In this document: positions 1 through 4,353 of the stretch, piece by piece | Position numbering within the stretch: the first letter of the stretch is position 1 | Layout: each line of letters begins with the position of its first letter | The notes under the pieces: model-generated | Database searches by the model: none | Told to the model about the DNA's origin: nothing | Seen by the model: only the letters and a program-made list of their open reading frames with translations | Program-made: the position numbers and the translations under genes | Assembly: GCA_001770785.1 (NCBI GenBank) | Contig: MERZ01000038.1 | Location: 42,405 to 47,472, forward strand | Reading direction: 5' to 3' | Length of the DNA stretch: 5,068 bases | Origin: Burkholderiales bacterium RIFCSPHIGHO2_12_FULL_61_11 | Lineage (GTDB): Bacteria > Pseudomonadota > Gammaproteobacteria > Burkholderiales > Burkholderiaceae_C

Positions 1-144
1 AAACTCGGTGTGGATTCTTAAATGGACAAACATACGCTTCATATGCGCTTCATTTTAAGACGGAGCCCCGGCCGCTTTCGGCAAGCCCCCGCCTTCCCGA
101 GTTCACGAACGCCGAGCAATGGCTGCGCCCCTGAACCCCCGGGA
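1..144. other. left-edge intergenic stretch, no supported gene
   Basis: No complete gene can be supported here. Two plus-strand frames could carry the tail of a gene entering from the left. One ends at TAA 19-21 after reading KLGVDS. The other is open from position 3 to TGA 132-134 and reads ...NAEQWLRP at its end; its second half has G/C-rich third positions but it has no start inside the window. On the minus strand an ATG at 33-31 opens a frame that leaves through the left edge without a convincing ribosome binding site. These cannot be separated without the flanking sequence. The stretch also holds an 11 bp tandem repeat, listed separately. Confidence 0.4.
32..53. repeat. 11 bp tandem direct repeat, possible operator
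   Basis: ATACGCTTCAT (32-42) is followed immediately by ATGCGCTTCAT (43-53), two copies with one mismatch. An 11 bp period is about one helical turn. It is the spacing seen in operators of OmpR/PhoB-type response regulators, and the TCAT core resembles a Pho-box half-site, although the rest does not match that consensus. The gene it might serve lies outside the window, so any function is inference. Confidence 0.3.
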
Positions 145-714
145 TCAGGCGGAAATCGCCTGGCGCCGGAACCTGCCCGCTACCTCGGCCACACGTTGGC
201 CGAAATTCCGCGCGTTTTCCAGGTCACCGGGCAGCATTTCATTGGCCCCTGCATCTGACGGGGACTGGGCGATGGCGCCACTGTAAGAGCCCAGGTAGTT
301 GGCATCATTGCGTTGCGAGCCCTTGCTGTTGCTGGGCAATACACCCTGGCTGATCCAGATGCCACCATGCTGCATCGCCAGGGTAAACAAATAGGTCAGG
401 GTTGAAGACTTGTCGCCGTTGATGGCGGCGCTATTGGTGAAGCCGGCAAACAGCTTGTCTTTCCATGCCTGGGTAAACCAGGGCTTGCTTGAAGCATCGG
501 CAAACTTCTTGAACTGCCAGCTGACGCTTCCCATGTAAGTGGGCGAACCCATGATGATGGCGTCCGCCGCATTGAGCGTATCCCAGCCGCCTTCGGGCAG
601 GTTGCCATCGGCATCAATGGCAATGAGTTCCGCGCCAGCGCCTTCAGCCACGGCCTGCGCCATGCGCATGGTATGGCCATAACCAGAATGAAAAACAACG
701 GCTACTTTTGTCAT
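145..714 (-). CDS. flavodoxin-fold NAD(P)H-dependent oxidoreductase, WrbA-like
   Basis: This 189-residue cytoplasmic protein has the layout of the flavodoxin/WrbA family, which binds FMN and in WrbA reduces quinones with NAD(P)H by two-electron transfer. The N-terminal beta strand (residues 3-8) leads into the FMN phosphate loop SGYGHT (10-15). The second FMN contact region is GSPTYMGS (56-63), followed by the helix with QFKKFAD. A third conserved stretch runs from FTNSAA (92-97) to the QHGG motif (115-118), as in WrbA. The length suits the family (about 190-200 residues). The start is the ATG at 714, preceded by a weak AGAAAG six bases upstream. It is the last gene of a minus-strand trio, 111 bp after the DoxX gene. 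The family is secure; quinone as substrate is inferred from WrbA and from the neighbours. It could instead be a generic NADPH-dependent FMN reductase. Confidence 0.9.
   Translation of the reverse strand: MTKVAVVFHSGYGHTMRMAQAVAEGAGAELIAIDADGNLPEGGWDTLNAADAIIMGSPTYMGSVSWQFKKFADASSKPWFTQAWKDKLFAGFTNSAAINGDKSSTLTYLFTLAMQHGGIWISQGVLPSNSKGSQRNDANYLGSYSGAIAQSPSDAGANEMLPGDLENARNFGQRVAEVAGRFRRQAISA
146..162 (-). other. stem-loop at the 3' end of the flavodoxin gene
   Basis: CAGGCG (146-151) and CGCCTG (157-162) form a perfect 6 bp inverted repeat around a five-base loop. It overlaps the stop codon of the flavodoxin-like gene. Downstream on the minus strand there is a C/G-rich run and no U-tract, so it does not look like an intrinsic terminator. 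A competing pairing of CCTGA (130-134) with TCAGG (145-149) is also possible. It may simply protect the 3' end or be accidental. Confidence 0.25.
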
Positions 715-750
715 GTCAAACTTTCTTGAACAAATTAGAAATAGATTGGA

Positions 751-763
751 ACTGCGGCGCAGT
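751..763. other. inverted repeat in the DoxX-flavodoxin spacer
   Basis: ACTGCG (751-756) and CGCAGT (758-763) form a perfect dyad about the central G at 757. It can be extended by two G:C pairs past one mismatch. It lies 37 bases upstream of the flavodoxin-like start. On the transcribed (minus) strand it is followed by an A/T-rich stretch with only short U runs, so it is a poor intrinsic terminator. It could be an mRNA processing hairpin, a weak attenuator or a protein-binding dyad. No strong sigma-70 promoter is visible in this 111 bp spacer. Confidence 0.3.
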
Positions 764-814
764 CCCCGGGAACATCAGGCACGGATTCAATGTGCGAATT
801 AACGGAAGTTACCG

Positions 815-833
815 CACTCACTCACTCACTCAC
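815..833. repeat. tetranucleotide repeat (CACT)4.75 across the DoxX stop codon
   Basis: Positions 815-833 are a perfect 4 bp period, CACT repeated four times plus CAC. On the coding minus strand this reads GTGA repeated, and the first TGA that is in frame (828-826) is the stop codon of the DoxX gene. Because the unit is four bases, TGA recurs in all three frames. Copy-number changes would therefore alter only the 3' untranslated region and not the protein. Confidence 0.85.
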
Positions 834-1236
834 CGCTCTTTCCGTCAAAACTCCAGGCGCCAGCGCCCCAAGCCATCACGGTCAGCAGGCCACCGGCGAT
901 AGCGATATTTTTGAAGAAGTTTTGCTGTTGCGCCACTACCTGCTCGGCTGGCACGGCCCAGAAGTCGTGAAAGATAAAGCTGACCACCACGGTAAAAATG
1001 GCAATGCCAAGCGCTGCCCAGCGCGTTTTAAAGCCGACCAGCAGCAGCAGACCCAGGCCCACCTCAACGCCGATGGCGGCAGCGGCGGCCAGTTCGGCAA
1101 ATGGCACGCCCTTGGACGAGATGTAGCCAACCGTTCCAGCAAAGTGGCTGATCTTGCTGAAACCCGCAGGGATGAACAGCTGCGCCAGCAGCACCCGGCC
1201 AATCAGCGACAGGGGATTTTGGAGAGAGGAAAACAT
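826..1236 (-). CDS. DoxX family membrane protein
   Basis: This 136-residue protein is a small integral inner-membrane protein of the DoxX family. Four hydrophobic segments are visible: roughly residues 9-27, 46-67, 73-89 and 110-128. The first contains LFIPAGFSKI, the typical opening of the family. The FHDFW motif (89-93), followed after a polar loop by FFKNIAIAGGLL (107-118), is characteristic. DoxX proteins have been linked to quinone, thiol and superoxide homeostasis, but the reaction of this subgroup is unsettled. The start is the ATG at 1236, supported by AAGGA (complement of 1243-1247) six bases upstream. It is the middle gene of the trio, 105 bp after the pirin gene and 111 bp before the flavodoxin-like gene. 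That suggests a membrane partner in the same redox response. Family assignment is firm; role is inferred. Confidence 0.9.
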   Translation of the reverse strand: MFSSLQNPLSLIGRVLLAQLFIPAGFSKISHFAGTVGYISSKGVPFAELAAAAAIGVEVGLGLLLLVGFKTRWAALGIAIFTVVVSFIFHDFWAVPAEQVVAQQQNFFKNIAIAGGLLTVMAWGAGAWSFDGKSGE

Positions 1237-1242
1237 GGCAAG

Positions 1243-1247
1243 TCCTT
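1243..1247 (-). promoter_or_regulatory. ribosome binding site of the DoxX gene
   Basis: AAGGA on the minus strand lies six bases before the ATG at 1236. It is the clearest Shine-Dalgarno sequence of the minus-strand trio and decides the start of the DoxX gene. Confidence 0.65.
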
Positions 1248-1278
1248 GTTAAAAATTAGGTCAATGGGAAAATGGGTC

Positions 1279-1310
1279 AGGCATCAGGCGTTTCGGCTTG
1301 GGTAATGCCT
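1279..1310 (-). other. stem-loop in the pirin-DoxX spacer
   Basis: AGGCAT (1279-1284) pairs perfectly with ATGCCT (1305-1310). Inside it, CAGGC (1285-1289) can pair with GCTTG (1296-1300) through one wobble on the plus strand, which becomes an A:C mismatch in the minus-strand transcript; GGTA (1301-1304) forms a bulge. In the pirin-to-DoxX direction it is followed, seven bases on, by a short UUUU. That is too weak to call a terminator, but it could act as a partial attenuator or processing site lowering expression of the downstream genes. Confidence 0.3.
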
Positions 1311-1341
1311 TTCAATGTCTGGATTTAAGGGTGCTTCAGCC

Positions 1342-2043
1342 TCAAGGCGCCAGATCAAATACAAGCACCTCGGCATCCTGGCCGCCAGTCAGCGCAATAT
1401 GGTTTTCTCCCTCAAACAAAAGCGCATCGCCGCCTTTCAGCCTGCGGCCATTCACGGTGAGTTCTCCGCGCACCAGATGCACATAAGCTTTGCGTGCGGG
1501 GTTCAATGCCAGCGTGGCCTCCTCCGCGCCATCAAACAGGCCCGCATACATTTTTGCGTCCGCATGAATCGTGACCGAACCCTGCGCGCCGTCAGGCGAT
1601 GCCAGCAGCCGCAGCACGCCGCGCTTTTCGGCATCAGGGAAAGTTTTTTGCTCGTAGCTGGGGGCCATGCCGACGGCGTTGGGCTCAATCCAGATCTGCA
1701 AAAAATGCGTGGTCTGGCCCTCAGCATGGTTGAACTCGCTGTGCTGCACGCCAGTGCCAGCACTCATGCGCTGCACGTCGCCCGGCGGAATGGCCTTGAC
1801 GTTGCCGATGCTGTCCTGGTGCGCCAATTCACCACTCAACACGTAGCTGATGATTTCCATGTTCTTGTGGCTGTGCGTGCCAAATCCCTTGCCCGCCGCA
1901 ATGCGGTCTTCATTGATGACGCGCAGGTTGCCAAAGCCCATGTGAGCCGGGTCGTAGTAGCCGGCGAACGAAAAGGAATGGAACGACTTGAGCCAGCCGT
2001 GATCGGCATAGCCGCGTTCGCTGGAGGTTCTTGAACTGATCAT
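1342..2043 (-). CDS. pirin family protein, YhhW-type putative quercetin dioxygenase
   Basis: This 233-residue protein is a two-domain cupin of the pirin family. Its length and residue numbering match E. coli YhhW (about 231 residues), which cleaves quercetin. The N-terminal signature HGWLKSFHSFSF (15-26) and the following YYDPAHMGFG (29-38) are typical. The metal site of the N-terminal cupin is intact: His57 and His59 in FGTHSHKN, His101 and Glu103 in GVQHSEFN. The C-terminal cupin (about 130-233) ends in LVFDLAP, with GGDALLF near 204-210. The ATG at 2043 has GAAAGG (complement of 2052-2057) eight bases upstream and gives the family's usual N-terminus. It is the promoter-proximal gene of the minus-strand trio and is divergent from the LysR gene. 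The family is certain; the natural substrate is not known. Some pirins act as regulators rather than enzymes. Confidence 0.95.
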   Translation of the reverse strand: MISSRTSSERGYADHGWLKSFHSFSFAGYYDPAHMGFGNLRVINEDRIAAGKGFGTHSHKNMEIISYVLSGELAHQDSIGNVKAIPPGDVQRMSAGTGVQHSEFNHAEGQTTHFLQIWIEPNAVGMAPSYEQKTFPDAEKRGVLRLLASPDGAQGSVTIHADAKMYAGLFDGAEEATLALNPARKAYVHLVRGELTVNGRRLKGGDALLFEGENHIALTGGQDAEVLVFDLAP

Positions 2044-2151
2044 CAGGTGGGCCTTTCAAATTGTGCTGCAATGCCTCCAATGTAGCGGCCCCTATCACCC
2101 TGGCCGTTGCGCCAATTTGATGGCATCATTCAAATTATTTGAATCTTCATC
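2044..2151. promoter_or_regulatory. divergent pirin/LysR control region with four TCAAAT half-sites
   Basis: The 108 bp between the two start codons holds TCAAATTG at 2056-2063, its exact inverse CAATTTGA at 2113-2120, and the perfect palindrome at 2128-2144, giving four copies of TCAAAT/ATTTGA. The ATTTGA copies at 2115 and 2137 are 22 bp apart, about two helical turns. For the pirin gene, a possible -10 TACATT (complement of 2079-2084) lacks a recognisable -35. It would place the transcript start near 2072, with the palindrome centred close to -64 and the extra half-site near -45. That resembles the recognition and activation sites of LysR-activated promoters. The half-sites are seen; the promoter assignment is inference. 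Confidence 0.6.
2128..2144. promoter_or_regulatory. perfect 17 bp palindrome, probable LysR operator (T-N11-A)
   Basis: ATTCAAATTATTTGAAT has two perfect 8 bp arms around the central T at 2136, and includes the T-N11-A core TCAAATTATTTGA of LysR-type binding sites. It ends only seven bases before the LysR start codon. Binding there would be expected to block the regulator's own transcription or translation start while leaving the divergent pirin promoter exposed, the usual LysR autoregulation layout. Confidence 0.65.
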
Positions 2152-3105
2152 ATGCCAATCCTCAATCACCAGGTACGCAACGCCCTCACCCCCGAATCCA
2201 TTGGGCTGATCGACGCGGTGCATCGCACCGGCAGCATGGCGGCCGCCGCGCGCGAGCTGGGCGTGGTGCCCAGCGCGCTGACCTACCGCATTCGCCAGGT
2301 GGAAGACGCGCTTGATGTGCTGCTGTTTGACCGTTCCTCGCGGCAGGCAAAACTGACCGAAGCTGGCAAGGAACTGCTGCGCGAAGGCAACCGCCTGCTG
2401 CTGGAACTCGATGCCATCACCAACCGCGTCAAACGCGTGGCGACAGGCTGGGAGCCGCAGTTCACACTGGCCATTGACAGCGTCATTTCGCACACCACGA
2501 TGATGGAGTTGTGCGAGGCTTTTTTTGCGCTTGGCGCACCCACGCGCCTTCGAATTCGCGAAGAAGCCTTGTCGGGCACGCTGGCGGCGCTGACCTCTGG
2601 CCAGGCCGACCTGGCCATTGGCGTCGCGCTGGAACCGGCCCTGCCCAAATCAGTGCACAGCAAGCCGCTGGGCGCGATTCATTTCATCTATGCCGTGGCA
2701 CCTCACCATCCGCTGGCACTGGCCACTGAGCCCATTACCGACGCGATGCTGATGCCGCATCGCGCGGTGGCAGTGGCCGACTCGGTGCAACGGGGCCGTG
2801 GCTTGACGGTGGGTCTGCTCGGCGGCCAGGATATCTTTACGGTGCCCGGCATGCAGGAAAAACTCGACGCCCAGCTGCGTGGCCTGGGCGGCGGCTTTCT
2901 GCCGGAATATCTGGCGCGGCCGCATATCTCCACGGGGCGGCTGGTGGAAAAGCAGATGCAGCGGCCGGCGCGCCTGATCCCGCTGCGCTATGCCTGGCAC
3001 GCTGCAAGCAATGGCAGCGAAGGCCGCGCCCTGCAGTGGTGGCTGAAACAACTGGACAATCCGATGACCCGAAAAGCACTGCTGGAGCGTGAACGCTCAA
3101 TTTAA
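2152..3105 (+). CDS. LysR-type transcriptional regulator
   Basis: This 317-residue protein has the standard LysR layout and length. A winged helix-turn-helix occupies about residues 11-70: the helix GSMAAAARELGV (27-38), the recognition helix PSALTYRIRQVE (40-51), and the wing LLFDRSSRQAKLTEAG (57-72). A linker helix follows, and the ligand-binding domain starts near FTLAIDSVI (about 104) and runs to about 303. The effector cannot be told from sequence. The ATG at 2152 gives the N-terminus I recall for close relatives (NH-VRNALTP), but no Shine-Dalgarno sequence precedes it; that space is filled by the operator-like palindrome. It is divergent from the pirin gene, so the pirin, DoxX and flavodoxin genes are its likely targets, together with itself. 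The family call is secure; regulon and effector are inferred. Confidence 0.95.
   Translation: MPILNHQVRNALTPESIGLIDAVHRTGSMAAAARELGVVPSALTYRIRQVEDALDVLLFDRSSRQAKLTEAGKELLREGNRLLLELDAITNRVKRVATGWEPQFTLAIDSVISHTTMMELCEAFFALGAPTRLRIREEALSGTLAALTSGQADLAIGVALEPALPKSVHSKPLGAIHFIYAVAPHHPLALATEPITDAMLMPHRAVAVADSVQRGRGLTVGLLGGQDIFTVPGMQEKLDAQLRGLGGGFLPEYLARPHISTGRLVEKQMQRPARLIPLRYAWHAASNGSEGRALQWWLKQLDNPMTRKALLERERSI
3085..3098 (+). other. stem-loop at the 3' end of the LysR gene
   Basis: GAGCG (3085-3089) and CGCTC (3094-3098) form a perfect stem around TGAA, within the last codons of the LysR gene. It is followed by AATTTAAAAAA, whose U-tract is only three bases, so termination on the plus strand would be weak at best. 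It may nevertheless mark the 3' end of the LysR transcript. Confidence 0.3.
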
Positions 3106-3120
3106 AAAACCGCTTTGCGG
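3101..3120 (-). terminator. terminator-like hairpin reading leftwards
   Basis: On the minus strand CCGC-AAA-GCGG (3120-3110) is followed directly by six U residues (complement of the A run at 3104-3109). This is the order expected of an intrinsic terminator, but the stem is only four pairs. No minus-strand gene lies to its right within the window, so it would stop antisense transcription entering the LysR gene, or be accidental. Confidence 0.25.
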
Positions 3121-3197
3121 GTGAACGGGCCGCGGCTGCGTGTAGAGTGCGCTCATGGCTTTGGTTTTTGTTGCACTGTGATGACAAACTGTCTGCA

Positions 3198-3207
3198 TCA
3201 TGCATGA
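3198..3207. promoter_or_regulatory. palindrome TCATGCATGA upstream of the FAD oxidoreductase gene
   Basis: A perfect 10 bp palindrome lies about 50 bases before the oxidoreductase start. It is flanked by TGC (3194-3196) and GCA (3208-3210), which would extend the dyad if A3197 is looped out. It may be an operator for the downstream genes. No convincing sigma-70 -35/-10 pair was found in the 153 bp spacer 3106-3258. Confidence 0.25.
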
Positions 3208-3262
3208 GCAATCAATGAGTAATACACCCCTTTCATCAACCCGGAAAAGTACCAAGACATGA
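3200..3262 (+). CDS. possible upstream leader ORF, 20 codons, coupled by ATGA
   Basis: A short frame starts at ATG 3200 (20 codons) or at ATG 3215 (15 codons, MSNTPLSSTRKSTKT). It ends at TGA 3260-3262, overlapping the ATG of the FAD oxidoreductase as ATGA. Such overlaps allow translational coupling, and the oxidoreductase start itself has only a weak ribosome binding site. Against it, the short frame has no clear Shine-Dalgarno sequence of its own and no recognisable product. It is a candidate only. Confidence 0.2.
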   Translation: MHEQSMSNTPLSSTRKSTKT

Positions 3263-4335
3263 AAAAAAAATCCCGCGCCTCTTCTTCTGAAAAACCCCCG
3301 CGGCGCCATATCGCCGTGGTGGGCGCAGGCATTGCCGGCATCGCCTGCGCACGCACATTGGCGCAAGCCGGGCACCAGGTGACGGTGTTTGAAAAAAGCC
3401 GGGGTGCAGGCGGGCGCATGGCCACCTATGACACCGAATTTGGCGGATTTGACTACGGCACCCAGTACTTCACCGTGCGTGACGCGCGTTTTGAAAAGGC
3501 GCTGAGCACCGCCTCCGGGCTGGTGCGCCCCTGGAGCGCCAATACCGTTCGCATCCTGGACGAATTGGGTCGCGTCGTGGCCGCGTCGCCACCCGCCAGG
3601 GAAGCCCACTGGGTCGCTACGCCGGGCATGAATGCGCTGGTCCGGCAGTGGGCCCGGCCCTTGGCCGATGCCGACCGGCTGGAGCTTGAAACCGAAGTGA
3701 TCGGGCTGGAGGCCGACAAGCTGTATCCAGACCGCTGGCAGCTGCAAACCGAAGGCCCTGGCGCAGACGCCCGGGTTTATTCAGGCTTTGACGCAGTGGT
3801 GCTGGCCATCCCGTCTTCGCAAGCCTATGCCTTGCTGCTCACTTCAAAGCAGGGCAAACCCCTGTTGGCACCCTTGGCCGGAGTGAACGTGGCACCGTGC
3901 TGGACTTTGATGCTGGCCTTTCCGCAAGCGCTTCAACCGACGCTGTCGCATCTTGGGCCCCAGTGGAATGCAGCGCGCAGCACCCACCACCGCATTGCCT
4001 GGCTGGCCAGGGAATCATCCAAGCCCGGGCGCGGCCCGATTGAGCGCTGGACCGTCCAGGCCAGTCCGGAATGGTCGGAGCGCCACCTGGAAGATGATGC
4101 CGAGCGCGTCAAGGCCAAACTGATCAAGGCCTTCACCGAAGTCACCGGCATACGCGCCGAGCCCGCCTATGCCGAAGTCCACCGCTGGCCTTATGCCCAA
4201 ACGACAGAGCCGCTGGGAAAAACCCACGCCTGGGACGCCAAATCCCGCATCGGCGCCTGTGGCGACTGGTGCCTGGGCCACCGGGTTGAGGATGGCTTCT
4301 TGTCAGGTCTGGAAATGGCCCTGGCAATTATTTAA
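3259..4335 (+). CDS. renalase-like FAD-dependent oxidoreductase
   Basis: This 358-residue protein is an FAD-binding amine-oxidase-fold flavoprotein of the bacterial renalase-like group (NAD(P)/FAD-dependent oxidoreductase). The Rossmann motif GAGIAG (22-27) follows a short beta strand; Glu45 in VFEKS fits the residue that binds the adenosine ribose; the GGRMAT motif (51-56) follows. The C-terminal FAD motif is GDWCLGHRVEDGFLSG (335-350), typical of renalases. Characterised bacterial renalase oxidises mis-reduced dihydro isomers of NAD(P)H; whether this protein does so is inferred. There is no signal peptide. The ATG at 3259 is the only start after the in-frame TAA at 3220-3222. It creates a polar 16-residue extension (MKKKSRASSSEKPPRR) before the fold, encoded in part by a run of nine A residues. 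gluQ follows after 18 bp in the same frame, so co-transcription is likely. Confidence 0.88.
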   Translation: MKKKSRASSSEKPPRRHIAVVGAGIAGIACARTLAQAGHQVTVFEKSRGAGGRMATYDTEFGGFDYGTQYFTVRDARFEKALSTASGLVRPWSANTVRILDELGRVVAASPPAREAHWVATPGMNALVRQWARPLADADRLELETEVIGLEADKLYPDRWQLQTEGPGADARVYSGFDAVVLAIPSSQAYALLLTSKQGKPLLAPLAGVNVAPCWTLMLAFPQALQPTLSHLGPQWNAARSTHHRIAWLARESSKPGRGPIERWTVQASPEWSERHLEDDAERVKAKLIKAFTEVTGIRAEPAYAEVHRWPYAQTTEPLGKTHAWDAKSRIGACGDWCLGHRVEDGFLSGLEMALAII

Positions 4336-4341
4336 GTCCAC

Positions 4342-4348
4342 AAGGTGG
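4342..4348 (+). promoter_or_regulatory. ribosome binding site deciding the gluQ start
   Basis: AAGGTGG is one mismatch from AAGGAGG and lies five bases before the GTG at 4354. An earlier in-frame GTG at 4345 falls inside this sequence and has no ribosome binding site of its own, so GTG 4354 is preferred. Confidence 0.6.
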
Positions 4349-4353
4349 CAAGC

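Noticed and set aside
22..258. Plus-strand 78-codon open frame
   Set aside because: It runs into the 3' end of the flavodoxin-like gene on the opposite strand, has no ribosome binding site, and its arginine/proline-rich product looks like a GC-driven shadow.
716..729. TCAA-N6-TTGA dyad just upstream of the flavodoxin-like gene, similar to the LysR palindrome
   Set aside because: The spacing is 14 rather than 13 bp, only four bases per arm match, and it overlaps the ribosome binding region; too short to call a second operator.
773..1289. Shared 8-mer CATCAGGC in both spacers of the redox trio (773-780 and 1282-1289)
   Set aside because: An 8-base match between two spacers of about 100 bp is reasonably likely by chance, and the positions relative to the starts differ.
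790..1305. Plus-strand 171-codon open frame opposite the DoxX gene
   Set aside because: It is antisense to a well-supported DoxX protein, with low-complexity Gln/His-rich content typical of a shadow frame.
1315..2034. Plus-strand 239-codon open frame opposite the pirin gene
   Set aside because: It is the exact antisense of a clear pirin with intact metal ligands; the open frame follows from GC-rich codon usage and its translation resembles no family I know.
3097..3747. Minus-strand 216-codon open frame
   Set aside because: It overlaps the FAD oxidoreductase with its Rossmann motif on the other strand and has no recognisable domain.
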